From positions 1-21,648 of the forward strand of contig DATLYF010000149.1 of the NCBI GenBank assembly GCA_035575095.1: 21,648 nt of DNA, written 5' to 3'. The DNA is from DATLYF01 sp035575095. Lineage in GTDB: Bacteria > Pseudomonadota > Gammaproteobacteria > Competibacterales > Competibacteraceae. Made by a program: the position numbers and the translations under genes. The notes beneath the pieces were generated by a model. The model was given only the letters and a program-made list of their open reading frames with translations, was not told where the DNA came from and did not search any database. Position 1 is the stretch's first letter. Every line of letters starts with the position of its first letter. Below are positions 7,286-14,954 of the stretch, in pieces.

Positions 7286-8968
7286 ATGACCGAAAGTTTC
7301 GCCGAGCTGTTTGAACAAAGCCTTGCCAACAAGCAGATGCAACCCGGCGCCATCGTCATCGGAAAGGTGGTGGAGATCCGTCCCGACGCCGTGGTGGTGA
7401 ATGCAGGGCTGAAGTCCGAGGGGCTGATCCCGCTGGATCAGTTCAAGAACGAGGACGGTGTCCTCGAGGTGAAGGTGGGCGACGAGGTGGAGGTTGCCCT
7501 GGACGCCTTGGAGGATGGCTTCGGCGAGACCCGTCTGTCCCGCGAGAAGGCCAAGCGCGCCCGCGTCTGGACCAAGCTGGAGCAGGCCTTCGAGGGTGAC
7601 GAGGTCGTCACCGGCATGATCAGCGGCAAGGTCAAGGGCGGCTTCACCGTCGACATTGGCGAGATTCGCGCCTTCCTGCCCGGCTCCTTGGTGGACGTGC
7701 GCCCGGTACGCGATGCTTCCTACCTGGAGGGCAAGGAGCTGGAGTTCAAGGTGATCAAGCTCGACCGTCGCCGCAACAACGTGGTGGTGTCGCGCCGCGC
7801 CGTGGTGGAGAAGGAGTACAGCGCCGAGCGCGAGCAGTTGTTGGAGAACCTGCAGGAAGGCCAGGTGGTCAAGGGCGTGGTCAAGAACCTCACCGACTAC
7901 GGCGCCTTCCTCGATCTGGGTGGCATCGACGGTCTGCTGCACATCACCGACATGGCGTGGAAACGCGTCAAGCACCCCTCCGAGGTGGTCAATGTCGGTG
8001 ACGAGATCGAAGTCAAGGTGCTCAAGTTCGACCGCGATCGCAACCGCGTCTCGCTGGGTCTAAAGCAGCTCGGTGACGATCCCTGGGTCGATCTGGCCCG
8101 CCGCTATCCGGTCGGCACCCGTCTGTTCGGCAAGGTCACCAACATCGCCGACTACGGTTGCTTCGTCGAGATCGAGGACGGCGTCGAGGGGCTGGTTCAC
8201 GTCTCCGAGATGGACTGGACCAACAAGAACGTCAATCCCAACAAGGTGGTCGCCCTGGGTGACGAGGTCGAGGTCATGGTGCTCGATATCGACGAGGAGC
8301 GCCGCCGCATCTCGCTCGGCATGAAGCAGTGCCAGCCCAATCCGTGGGAGGATTTCGCCGCCAGCCACCAGAAGGGCGACCGCGTCTCCGGCAAAATCAA
8401 GTCCATCACCGACTTCGGCATCTTCATCGGCCTGGAGGGCGGCATCGACGGTCTGGTGCATCTGTCCGACATTTCCTGGAACATCCCCGGCGAGGAGGCG
8501 GTGCGCGAGTACCGTAAGGGCCAGGAAGTGGAGGCCGTGGTGCTGGCGGTCGATCCCGAGCGCGAGCGTATCTCGCTCGGCATCAAGCAGCTCGACAAGG
8601 ACCCCTTCTCTAATTTCGTGGCCGACAACCCCAAGGGCAGCATCGTCAAGGGCAAGGTGATCTCCGTCGATGCCAAGGGCGCGGTGGTGGACCTGGGCCA
8701 TGGCGTGGAAGGTACCCTGCGCGCCTCCGAACTGTCCCGCGAGCGCGTCGAGGACGCCCGCAGCGTGCTCAAGGAGGGCGATGAAATCGAAGCCAAGTTC
8801 ATCAACGTCGACAAGAAGAACCGCACCATTGTGCTGTCGATCAAGGCTAAGGACTTGGCCGAGGAGGAGGCCGTGCTCGCCGACTACACCCGCAAGGGCA
8901 GCACCGGTGCCACCCTGGGCGATCTCCTCAAGGAGCAGATGCAGCAGCAGGGTGACAAAGACCGCTGA
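7286..8968 (+). CDS. rpsA: 30S ribosomal protein S1
   Basis: S1 binds mRNA leaders on the 30S subunit, unfolds them and delivers them for initiation, which matters most for messages with weak Shine-Dalgarno sites. The 560-aa protein matches the usual gammaproteobacterial length and contains six S1 (OB-fold) repeats at roughly residues 20-87, 105-171, 192-260, 277-347, 364-434 and 451-520. The middle repeats share YGAFLDLGGIDGLLHITDM-like and RISLGxKQ signatures; the DNA around 8045, 8305 and 8565 is correspondingly similar. The N terminus (ESFAELFEQSL) is typical of the ribosome-binding end, which contacts S2. The start at 7286 has no strong SD, in keeping with known rpsA genes. ihfB follows after 131 bp. 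Confidence 0.97.
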   Translation: MTESFAELFEQSLANKQMQPGAIVIGKVVEIRPDAVVVNAGLKSEGLIPLDQFKNEDGVLEVKVGDEVEVALDALEDGFGETRLSREKAKRARVWTKLEQAFEGDEVVTGMISGKVKGGFTVDIGEIRAFLPGSLVDVRPVRDASYLEGKELEFKVIKLDRRRNNVVVSRRAVVEKEYSAEREQLLENLQEGQVVKGVVKNLTDYGAFLDLGGIDGLLHITDMAWKRVKHPSEVVNVGDEIEVKVLKFDRDRNRVSLGLKQLGDDPWVDLARRYPVGTRLFGKVTNIADYGCFVEIEDGVEGLVHVSEMDWTNKNVNPNKVVALGDEVEVMVLDIDEERRRISLGMKQCQPNPWEDFAASHQKGDRVSGKIKSITDFGIFIGLEGGIDGLVHLSDISWNIPGEEAVREYRKGQEVEAVVLAVDPERERISLGIKQLDKDPFSNFVADNPKGSIVKGKVISVDAKGAVVDLGHGVEGTLRASELSRERVEDARSVLKEGDEIEAKFINVDKKNRTIVLSIKAKDLAEEEAVLADYTRKGSTGATLGDLLKEQMQQQGDKDR

Positions 8969-9099
8969 TCTCCGTTTTGTCGAATCGGACTTGACTGACT
9001 CCCCGGTCGCGGTGGCCGACCCATGAGGTTGTGCCCCGCGACCGGCGGCAGTATGGGATTCAACACGCATCCCAGTATTGGTTAACCGGTGAAGCATCC
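8969..9099 (+). promoter_or_regulatory. ihfB leader with two inverted repeats
   Basis: The 131-bp gap holds a perfect 10-bp inverted repeat, CCGGTCGCGG at 9003-9012 and CCGCGACCGG at 9036-9045. With one bulged T it extends inward by three more pairs (GGC 9014-9016 with GCC 9033-9035). A second hairpin is TGGGAT (9054-9059) with ATCCCA (9069-9074) around a 9-nt loop. Neither is followed by a T tract, so they are not ordinary terminators. A TTGACT at 8991-8996 has no convincing -10 at the right distance. Confidence 0.5.
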
Positions 9100-9405
9100 A
9101 TGACAAAATCGGAACTGATCGAAGCCCTGGCCCGCAAACAAAGCCATCTTCCCTATAAGGACGTGGAACTGGCGGTGAAGACACTGCTGGAGCAGATGAG
9201 CGAATCGCTCTCAGCTGGCGAGCGCATCGAGATCCGTGGCTTTGGCAGCTTCTCCCTGCATTTTCGCCCGCCGCGCGTCGGCCGTAACCCCAAGACCGGC
9301 GATGCCGTGGAACTGGCCGGCAAGTATGTGCCCCATTTCAAGCCCGGCAAGGAGTTGCGCGAGCGCGTCAACGAAGCGCGCAAAAACGGCTCGACCATCC
9401 GCTGA
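9100..9405 (+). CDS. ihfB: Integration host factor subunit beta
   Basis: IHF-beta pairs with IHF-alpha to bind and sharply bend DNA at specific sites in recombination, replication and transcription. The 101-aa protein begins MTKSELIEALARKQSHLPYK and contains RGFGSFSLHFRPPRVGRNPKTG. The latter is the DNABII signature plus the beta-ribbon arm whose proline (in RNPKTG) intercalates into the minor groove. The lysine- and arginine-rich C terminus matches IhfB rather than HU. The start at 9100 is chosen by alignment; the upstream in-frame extension (from 9031) runs into the structured leader. It is downstream of rpsA, as in E. coli and Pseudomonas. Confidence 0.96.
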   Translation: MTKSELIEALARKQSHLPYKDVELAVKTLLEQMSESLSAGERIEIRGFGSFSLHFRPPRVGRNPKTGDAVELAGKYVPHFKPGKELRERVNEARKNGSTIR

Positions 9406-9432
9406 GCGTCAGATCCCTTGTCGGACTGGAAG

Positions 9433-9458
9433 CCCACGCCCGCAGGGCGTGGGTTTTT
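9433..9458 (+). terminator. Intrinsic terminator after ihfB
   Basis: A perfect 9-bp stem, CCCACGCCC (9433-9441) and GGGCGTGGG (9445-9453), with a 3-nt GCA loop is followed directly by TTTTT (9454-9458). It begins 27 bp after the ihfB stop. This is the clearest Rho-independent terminator in the window and likely closes the gyrA-to-ihfB transcription block. Confidence 0.92.
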
Positions 9459-9575
9459 GATTGATCGCTGTCAGAGTGCTCTTTTCACACCGCAGACGGC
9501 GGGTTACCCTTGCAGGCCGGCAGCCCGCCGCGCCCCGGCCGTGGCGAAACGACAACAAGCAGCGCAGAGGAACCC

Positions 9576-9887
9576 ATGTCCTGGATCAAGTACGGCTTGA
9601 GCAGCATCGTTCTGTTGGCGGTCCTGGTGGTCGGCCTGGAGTTCGCCGTGGTCAATTCCGAGCCGGTGGCCGTCAATTACTTCCTTGGCAGCGCCACCCT
9701 GCCGCTGGCTTTGGTGCTGGTCGCCGCTTTTACCGCTGGTGTCGTGGTCACCGCGCTGATCAGTCTGCTGTTGATAGTGCTGCCGTTGCGCTGGCGGCTC
9801 GGAAGGCTGCAGCGCACGCTGCACACCCAGCAGGGCGAGCTGGCGGCGCTGCGTCGCAAGCTCCAGCCGGATAGCCAGCAGGCATGA
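9576..9887 (+). CDS. lapA: LapA-family inner-membrane protein (DUF1049)
   Basis: This 103-aa small inner-membrane protein is the usual partner of LapB, and in E. coli the pair helps control LPS synthesis through LpxC. Two hydrophobic segments are visible (about residues 7-27 and 41-66) joined by a short loop with the family-like VVNSEPVAVNYFLG. A basic, coiled-coil-prone cytoplasmic tail follows (RWRLGRLQRTLHTQQGELAALRRKL). The ATG at 9576 has GAGGAA 3-5 nt upstream. The stop overlaps the lapB start (ATGATGG), so the two are very likely translationally coupled. Family assignment rests on topology, length and the neighbouring lapB. Confidence 0.9.
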   Translation: MSWIKYGLSSIVLLAVLVVGLEFAVVNSEPVAVNYFLGSATLPLALVLVAAFTAGVVVTALISLLLIVLPLRWRLGRLQRTLHTQQGELAALRRKLQPDSQQA

Positions 9888-11056
9888 TGGAACTGCTCTG
9901 GCTGCTGCTGCCGATAGCCGCCGCATCCGGCTGGTGGGCGGCCAAGCGCGAGGAGCAGTGGCAGCACGCCAGTCAAAGCCGGCACAACGCCGACTATTTC
10001 CGCGGTCTCAACTACTTGCTGGAGGATGAAGCGGACAAGGCCATCGAGGTGTTCGTGAAGATGGTGGAAGTCGACCGCGACACCGCCGAAACCCATCTGG
10101 CCTTGGCTAGCTTGTTCCGCCGACGCGGTGAGGTGGACCGCGCCATTCACATCCATCGCAACCTGATCGCACGCAGCAACCTCACCCCCGAGCAGCGCAG
10201 CAAGGCCCTGTTGGAGTTGGGCGAAGACTACGTACGTGCGGGCTTGTTCGACCGTGCCGAGACGCTTTATCGGGAGCTGGCCGAGGATGTCACCCACGCA
10301 CCTCTGGCCCTGGCCCGCCTGGCCCAGGTCTACGAACAGGAGAAGGACTGGCATCAGGCCATCGCCTGTTACGAGCGCCTGGAGCAGCTCACTGGCCAAT
10401 CCCGGCGCCTGGAGATCGCACATTTCCATTGCGAGCTGGCCGAGGAGGCGCTGCGCGCCGGCGACATCGCCGCCGCCTCGGCCCTGGTGCGCCAGGCCCT
10501 GACGCGCCACGCCGAGTGCGTGCGCGCCAGCATGCTGGCCGGCTGCATGGCTATGCAATGCGGCGACTACGCCGCCGCCATCGAAGCATTGCGGAGGGTG
10601 GAGCGGCAGAATCCCCGCTACCTGCCCGAGATCATCCAGCCGCTGGCGCGCTGCTACAGCGCCCTGGGACGCGAGGCCGAGTTCACTGAATTCCTGCGCG
10701 GCATCCAGCGCCAGGATCCGTCCGGGCTGCTCAGCGCCGCCCTGGCCGAGAACCTGCGTGAGCGCGAGGGGGTGGAAGCGGCGTTGGCCTTCCTCGATCA
10801 GGAACTGCGCGTCCACCCCAGTTTCAAGGGGCTGACCACTCTGGTGGAACTGCGCTTGGCCAGCGACAAGCCGCCGCAGCGCTCGGATCTGGAGGCGCTC
10901 TACCGCATCGGTCAGCAGCTGTTCAACGGCAGCGCCCGCTATAAGTGCGACAACTGCGGCTTCGTCGGCAAGGCCCTGCACTGGCGCTGTCCGAGCTGCA
11001 AAGCGTGGGGCAGCATCAAGCCGCTGTCGGACATCACCTGTAAGAACATGCCCTGA
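9884..11056 (+). CDS. lapB: LPS assembly protein B (TPR and rubredoxin-like domain)
   Basis: LapB (YciM) is an inner-membrane-anchored scaffold that in E. coli directs FtsH to degrade LpxC and so limits LPS production. The 390-aa protein has an N-terminal membrane anchor (about residues 3-20, LLWLLLPIAAASGWW). A string of tetratricopeptide repeats spans roughly 35-330 (for example YFRGLNYLLEDEADKAIEVF and LALASLFRRRGEVDRAI). The C-terminal rubredoxin-like knuckle has four cysteines, C355, C358, C369 and C372 (KCDNCGF, WRCPSCKAWG), which should bind iron or zinc. All ligands are intact. The start could be either of two adjacent ATGs (9884 or 9887), both overlapping the lapA stop. With lpxK and kdsB nearby, it adds to the LPS theme of the window. 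Confidence 0.95.
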   Translation: MMELLWLLLPIAAASGWWAAKREEQWQHASQSRHNADYFRGLNYLLEDEADKAIEVFVKMVEVDRDTAETHLALASLFRRRGEVDRAIHIHRNLIARSNLTPEQRSKALLELGEDYVRAGLFDRAETLYRELAEDVTHAPLALARLAQVYEQEKDWHQAIACYERLEQLTGQSRRLEIAHFHCELAEEALRAGDIAAASALVRQALTRHAECVRASMLAGCMAMQCGDYAAAIEALRRVERQNPRYLPEIIQPLARCYSALGREAEFTEFLRGIQRQDPSGLLSAALAENLREREGVEAALAFLDQELRVHPSFKGLTTLVELRLASDKPPQRSDLEALYRIGQQLFNGSARYKCDNCGFVGKALHWRCPSCKAWGSIKPLSDITCKNMP

Positions 11057-11101
11057 TTACGTTGGGCTCGATGCCCCGCCGTGCCTGGGAGAACCTGAGC
11101 C

Positions 11102-11788
11102 ATGTCGCCTCTCATCGTCGCCCTCGATTTTCCCTCCGCCCGCGCCGCCTTGGAGCTGGCAGCGCGCCTCGACCCGCAATTATGCCGGGTCAAGGTGGGC
11201 AAGGAACTGTTCACCCGCGCCGGTCCGGCCGTAGTGGAGGCCTTGCAGCGCCACGGCTTCCAGGTATTCCTCGACCTCAAGTTCCATGATATTCCCAACA
11301 CCGTGGCCGGCGCCTGCCGGGCGGCGGCAGAACTCGGGGTGTGGATGGTCAACGTCCACGCTTCAGGCGGGCGGCGCATGCTGGAGGCGGCCCGGGAGAG
11401 TCTGGACAAGGTTGCGCAGCGGCCACTGCTGATTGCAGTGACGGTGTTGACCAGTCTGGAACAGGACGATCTGCGCGAGCTGGGTATCGACGTCGAACCC
11501 TGGCAGCAGGTGCTGCGTCTGGCCCGGCTAAGCCAGGAGACGGGGCTGGATGGCGTGGTCTGCTCGGCCCAGGAGGTGGCGCTGCTCAGGACGGAACTGG
11601 GTCGAGCGTTCACTCTGGTCACCCCCGGCATCCGCCCGGCCGATGTGGCAGGCGACGACCAGCGGCGAGTGGTGACGCCACGCCAGGCCATGACGGCCGG
11701 TGCCGACTATCTGGTGCTGGGGCGACCGGTGACGGCGGCAGCCGATCCGCTGCAGGCTTTGCAGACCATCTACGCCGACATGAAATAG
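11102..11788 (+). CDS. pyrF: Orotidine 5'-phosphate decarboxylase
   Basis: PyrF decarboxylates OMP to UMP, the last step of de novo pyrimidine synthesis. The 228-aa protein begins LIVALDFPS (D9). It carries K31 in VKVGKELF and the signature DLKFHDIPNT (D58, K60, D63), which gives the complete Lys-Asp-Lys-Asp active-site array of the family. It also carries the phosphate-binding TPGIRP near the C terminus. The ATG at 11102 is preceded by GGGAGA about 9 nt upstream. The 45-bp gap from lapB and the lapB-pyrF order are the same as in E. coli. Confidence 0.96.
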   Translation: MSPLIVALDFPSARAALELAARLDPQLCRVKVGKELFTRAGPAVVEALQRHGFQVFLDLKFHDIPNTVAGACRAAAELGVWMVNVHASGGRRMLEAARESLDKVAQRPLLIAVTVLTSLEQDDLRELGIDVEPWQQVLRLARLSQETGLDGVVCSAQEVALLRTELGRAFTLVTPGIRPADVAGDDQRRVVTPRQAMTAGADYLVLGRPVTAAADPLQALQTIYADMK

Positions 11789-11936
11789 TTCACAAAAAAT
11801 TGCTTCCCTCCCCGAGTCCGACTAGCTTTGGACCTGCAACAGGTACGTTGCCCGGCATGGATGCCGAATGAAACCCCGACGCCTCCACTGCCGGTTTCAC
11901 CATTTCGTGCAAGGACCCTGAGAACAGGAGGGAATC
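11789..11936 (+). promoter_or_regulatory. Intergenic region before comEA with small hairpins and a weak promoter candidate
   Basis: This 148-bp gap has TTGCTT (11800-11805) 17 nt before TAGCTT (11823-11828), a weak -35/-10 pair. Two mutually exclusive 5-bp hairpins follow: ACCTG/CAGGT (11832-11836 with 11840-11844) and GCAAC/GTTGC (11836-11840 with 11847-11851). A GGCAT/ATGCC palindrome comes next. A strong AGGAGG (11926-11931) serves comEA. No T-tract terminator for pyrF is present. Confidence 0.3.
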
Positions 11937-12251
11937 ATGTTCAAACCCATCCGCCAACTGCTGGCTGCCGCGGCGCTCTCGCTATCCTGCCTCACGGCCA
12001 TCGCCGCAGGACCCGTCAACATCAACACCGCGACCGTCGAGGAACTCGCTCAGGGCCTGCAGGGCGTGGGTCCTAAGAAGGCCGCCGCCATCGTCGCCTA
12101 TCGGGAACAGCACGGTCCTTTCAAGAGCATCGACCAACTCGGCGAAGTGACCGGCATCGGCGAGAAGCTGGTCGAGAGTAACCGCAACAACATGACAGTG
12201 GGTGAACCGGCCACCGCCGACGCTCAGATCCAGGCCACCCAGCCGCAGTGA
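11937..12251 (+). CDS. comEA: ComEA-like helix-hairpin-helix DNA-binding protein
   Basis: This 104-aa secreted protein has a cleavable-looking signal peptide (residues 1 to about 24, KPIRQLLAAAALSLSCLTAIAA) followed by a helix-hairpin-helix pair. The visible motifs are VNINTATVEELAQGLQGVG, then KKAAAIVAYREQHGPFKSID, then LGEVTGIGEKLVESN. This is the ComEA layout: a periplasmic protein that binds incoming double-stranded DNA and ratchets it in during transformation. A short polar tail (QIQATQPQ) ends the protein. The start at 11937 has a very good SD, AGGAGG at 11926-11931. comEC lies about 2.7 kb downstream. Some short HhH proteins of this type have no proven competence role, so function is less sure than family. 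Confidence 0.88.
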   Translation: MFKPIRQLLAAAALSLSCLTAIAAGPVNINTATVEELAQGLQGVGPKKAAAIVAYREQHGPFKSIDQLGEVTGIGEKLVESNRNNMTVGEPATADAQIQATQPQ

Positions 12252-12281
12252 GCGCCCCGGCGCCGTGCAGCGCCATTCATC

Positions 12282-12302
12282 TGGCCGCCCCCGGGGCGGC
12301 CA
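12282..12302 (+). other. GC-rich hairpin upstream of lolC
   Basis: TGGCCGCC (12282-12289) pairs perfectly with GGCGGCCA (12295-12302) across a CCCGG loop. It lies 31 bp after the comEA stop and is followed by AAACCC rather than T residues. It could stop comEA transcription only with a factor, or could protect an RNA 3' end. It also occupies the -35 area of the TATAAT element just downstream. Confidence 0.55.
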
Positions 12303-12309
12303 AACCCGC

Positions 12310-12315
12310 TATAAT
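12310..12315 (+). promoter_or_regulatory. Consensus -10 element upstream of lolC
   Basis: A perfect TATAAT lies 47 bp before the lolC start in otherwise GC-rich DNA. No recognisable -35 hexamer lies 16-18 nt upstream, because that region is the GC-rich hairpin. It may be an activator-dependent promoter for lolC-lolD or a chance match. Confidence 0.45.
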
Positions 12316-12362
12316 GCCGGCTCGTTTGCCTTAGGCCCCCTCCTGCCCGCAACGAGTGCCGC

Positions 12363-13613
12363 ATGTTCCATCCCCTCGCCGTCTACATCGGTCTACGTTA
12401 TACCCGCGCCAAGCGGCGCAACCACTTCATCTCCTTCATCTCACTGGTGTCGATGGTGGGCATGGCCCTGGGCATCACCGCACTGATCACCGTGCTGTCG
12501 GTGATGAACGGCTTCCAGGAAGAGATCCGCGGCCGCATCCTGAGCATGACCGCCCACGCCACCGTCAGCCGCTGGGGCGAGCCGCTGCAGGACTGGCGGC
12601 AGCTCGACGAACTGCTGCGCCAGTATCCAGTGGTAAAAGGAGTGGCGCCGCTCATCGACGCGCAGGCCATGCTCAACAATGGCAGCCTGGTCAGCGGGGT
12701 GAAGCTGCTCGGTATCCTGCCGGAGGCGGAGCGGCGGGTCACCGACCTTGCCGCCAAGATGGTGGAGGGCAGTCTGGACGATCTAAAGCCGAGCGGCTAC
12801 GGCATCATCCTCGGCCGTGCCCTGGCGGCCAGCCTGGGAGTGCAGGTGGGTGATATGCTGACCGTAGTCACGCCCCAGGTCAACAGCACGCCCGCCGGCA
12901 TCCTGCCGCGCCTGAAGCGCTTCCAGGTGGTGGGGATCTTCTTCGCCGACATGTACCAGTACGACGGCTTCTACGCCTATGTACACCTGGACGATGCCGC
13001 GCGGCTGTTTCGCACCGGCGAAGGCGTTAGCAGTCTGCAGCTGCGCTTCGACGATCCTTTCCAGGCCATTCGCATGGCCCGCGATCTCGATACCGTACTG
13101 GCTGATGAAGGTTACCGGGTGCGCGACTGGACCCAGGACCACGCGAGCTACTTCCGCGCCGTGCAGATCGAGAAGACTGCCATGTTCATCATCATGACCC
13201 TAATCGTGGCAGTGGCGGCCTTCAACATCGTCTCCACTCTGGTGATGGTGGTCACCGATAAGCAATCCGACATCGCCATCCTGCGCACGCTCGGCATCAC
13301 CCCCGGGGGGGTCATGGGGGTGTTCATGGTGCAGGGCATCACCATCGGCTTGGTAGGGACCCTGCTGGGAGTGATCGGTGGCGTCAGCCTGGCGCTCAAC
13401 GTGGATGTGGTGGTACCGTTCCTGGAACGAGTGTTTGGCATCAAATTCCTGGCCCCCGACGTCTATTTCCTCAGCGATTTACCCTCCAAGGTCATGCCCG
13501 GTGATGTTGCAGTCATCGCCCTGGTGGCCTTCTCCCTGTCGGCCCTGGCTACCCTCTATCCCGCCTGGCGGGCCGCCCGTACCCAGCCGGCCGAGGCCCT
13601 GCGCTATGAGTGA
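12363..13613 (+). CDS. lolC: Lipoprotein-releasing ABC transporter permease (LolC/LolE family)
   Basis: This is the transmembrane subunit of the LolCDE-type transporter that extracts outer-membrane lipoproteins from the inner membrane and passes them to LolA. The 416-aa protein has the family architecture. TM1 is near residues 25-50, preceded by VYIGLRYTRAKRRNHFISF. A large periplasmic domain follows (about 50-270). TM2-TM4 are near 277-300, 318-345 and 380-402. It ends TLYPAWRAARTQPAEALRYE, the FtsX-type coupling tail. TPAGILP at 176-182 matches the LolC hook loop that binds LolA (TPxGxxP in E. coli LolC). lolD overlaps its end. No lolE follows in the window, so a LolF-like homodimer is possible. 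Confidence 0.93.
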   Translation: MFHPLAVYIGLRYTRAKRRNHFISFISLVSMVGMALGITALITVLSVMNGFQEEIRGRILSMTAHATVSRWGEPLQDWRQLDELLRQYPVVKGVAPLIDAQAMLNNGSLVSGVKLLGILPEAERRVTDLAAKMVEGSLDDLKPSGYGIILGRALAASLGVQVGDMLTVVTPQVNSTPAGILPRLKRFQVVGIFFADMYQYDGFYAYVHLDDAARLFRTGEGVSSLQLRFDDPFQAIRMARDLDTVLADEGYRVRDWTQDHASYFRAVQIEKTAMFIIMTLIVAVAAFNIVSTLVMVVTDKQSDIAILRTLGITPGGVMGVFMVQGITIGLVGTLLGVIGGVSLALNVDVVVPFLERVFGIKFLAPDVYFLSDLPSKVMPGDVAVIALVAFSLSALATLYPAWRAARTQPAEALRYE

Positions 13614-14319
13614 ACCCCTCATGTCGGAGCACGAATCGCACACCGCGGTGCTGGAGTGCCGCGGGCTGGGCAAGCGCTTTCGCCAGGGAGACCAGACCCT
13701 GGAGGTGTTGACCGGAGTGAATTTCACCGTGGCGCGCGGCGAGATGGTGGCGGTGGTGGGGGCCTCCGGCTCCGGCAAGAGCACCCTGCTGCATCTGCTG
13801 GGCGGCCTGGATGCGCCGAGCGACGGCGAGGTGAAGCTCGCCGGGCAGGATTTCAGCCGCCTCGGCGAGGCGGCGCGCGGTCGTCTGCGCAATCGGCTGC
13901 TCGGTTTCGTCTATCAGTTCCATCACCTGCTGCCGGAGTTCACTGCCCTGGAGAACGTGGCCATGCCGCTGCTGATCCGTGGCGAGAAGCCGGCCCAGGC
14001 TGCCGAGCAGGCAGCGGCACTGTTGCAGCGGGTAGGGCTCGGGCAACGCCTGTCCCACAAGCCGGCGCAGCTATCCGGTGGCGAGCGGCAGCGCGCTGCC
14101 GTGGCCCGCGCCCTGATCACCCGTCCCGCTTGCGTGCTGGCCGACGAACCCACCGGCAATCTGGACCGACACAGCGCCGAGCGGGTGTTCGAGCTGATGT
14201 TGGAGCTGAATCGCGAGCTGGGCACCAGTCTGGTAGTGGTGACCCACGATTCCGAACTGGCGGCGCGCATGCAAAGCCGCTGGCGGCTGACGGACGGCAG
14301 TCTGCAGCAGGAAGGTTGA
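13606..14319 (+). CDS. lolD: Lipoprotein-releasing ABC transporter ATPase
   Basis: LolD is the cytoplasmic ATPase that powers lipoprotein release with LolC/E. The protein (237 aa from this start) shows Walker A GASGSGKST (K58), the Q-loop region GFVYQFHHLLPEFTALENV, the signature LSGGERQRAAVARAL, Walker B CVLADEPTGNLD and the H-loop VVVTHD. QFHHLLPEFTALENV is close to the LolD-type motif. The ATG at 13606 overlaps the end of lolC by 8 bp, with GAGG 9 nt upstream. An alternative in-frame ATG at 13621 gives 232 aa, nearer to E. coli LolD in length, but its SD is poorer. The gene ends 6 bp from the convergent DUF2062 gene. Confidence 0.95.
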   Translation: MSEPLMSEHESHTAVLECRGLGKRFRQGDQTLEVLTGVNFTVARGEMVAVVGASGSGKSTLLHLLGGLDAPSDGEVKLAGQDFSRLGEAARGRLRNRLLGFVYQFHHLLPEFTALENVAMPLLIRGEKPAQAAEQAAALLQRVGLGQRLSHKPAQLSGGERQRAAVARALITRPACVLADEPTGNLDRHSAERVFELMLELNRELGTSLVVVTHDSELAARMQSRWRLTDGSLQQEG

Positions 14320-14325
14320 GGCGGC

Positions 14326-14865
14326 TCAGCCGAGCGGCTGGCCGTTACGCAGCGCGCGGCGAGCGGTGTCGCGGCGGCGGCGGCGCAGCACGGCGATGCG
14401 CCAGAGTAGTCGCACGGCAATGTACGCCACCATGCCCAGCGCCATGCCCACCACCACGGAGCCTACCAGGAACGGCTGCCAGAGCTGCTGGATCTCCTGC
14501 ATCACCCATTCCATGGAGAAATGGAAGGGCAGGGGCTGCGCTGGCTGCCCGAGCAGCCAGCTACCCACCTTGTAGTCGACGTAGAAGATAGGCGGCATGG
14601 TAATGGGGTTGGTGATCCAGGCCATGGCCACCGCCAGCGCCAGGTTGACCCGCAGCCACACGGCGGCGATGGCAGACAGCAGCATCTGCGCCGGGACAGG
14701 GATAAAGGCGATGAAGATGCCGATGCCCATGGCTCCGGCCACCGAGCGGCGGTTCAGGTGCCACAGATTGGGGTCGTGCAAACGTGTGCCGAGGAAACGC
14801 AGATGTCTGTGTTCCCGCAGCGTATGGTAGTCGGGTAGATAGCGTTTGATCAGACGCTTGGGCAT
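14326..14865 (-). CDS. DUF2062 membrane protein
   Basis: This 179-aa protein of the DUF2062 family has no established function. The basic N terminus (MPKRLIKRYLPDYHTL) is followed by the family core: RRSVAGAMGIGIFIAFIPVP, then AQMLLSAIAAVWLRVNLALA, then WITNPITMPPIFYVDYKVG. A second hydrophobic pair follows near residues 127-155. The tail is strongly basic (LRRRRRDTARRALR) and probably cytoplasmic. It lies on the - strand between lolD (6 bp, convergent) and comEC (divergent). DUF2062 genes sit at the same place next to comEC and lol genes in Pseudomonas, so the linkage is conserved. I infer an envelope role from context only. Confidence 0.9.
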   Translation of the reverse strand: MPKRLIKRYLPDYHTLREHRHLRFLGTRLHDPNLWHLNRRSVAGAMGIGIFIAFIPVPAQMLLSAIAAVWLRVNLALAVAMAWITNPITMPPIFYVDYKVGSWLLGQPAQPLPFHFSMEWVMQEIQQLWQPFLVGSVVVGMALGMVAYIAVRLLWRIAVLRRRRRDTARRALRNGQPLG

Positions 14866-14954
14866 GTGGTGAGTGCCTGCGAGTGATTATTGGAAGTACG
14901 CTCACCGCGCGATGTTTTGATACATTATGAACTCATCGGCAGTCGGCAGCAAAG
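14866..14954. promoter_or_regulatory. Divergent intergenic region, DUF2062 gene / comEC
   Basis: This 89-bp region between two divergent starts must hold promoters for both. It is AT-richer than its surroundings, with GATGTTTTGATACATTATGA at 14911-14930 (candidate -10 elements TACATT and CATTAT) and ATTATT at 14887-14892, which reads AATAAT on the - strand. No good -35 partner was found for either direction, and no clear operator. Confidence 0.35.

Noticed and set aside
8045..8590. Repeated DNA around RISLGxKQ-coding segments in rpsA
   Set aside because: Explained by the internal S1 domain repeats of the protein, not an independent repeat element.
8060..9184. Long - strand reading frame (374 codons) opposite rpsA and the ihfB leader
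   Set aside because: A shadow of rpsA's codon pattern, with repeated His/Asp/Leu strings that arise from the S1 repeats read backwards.
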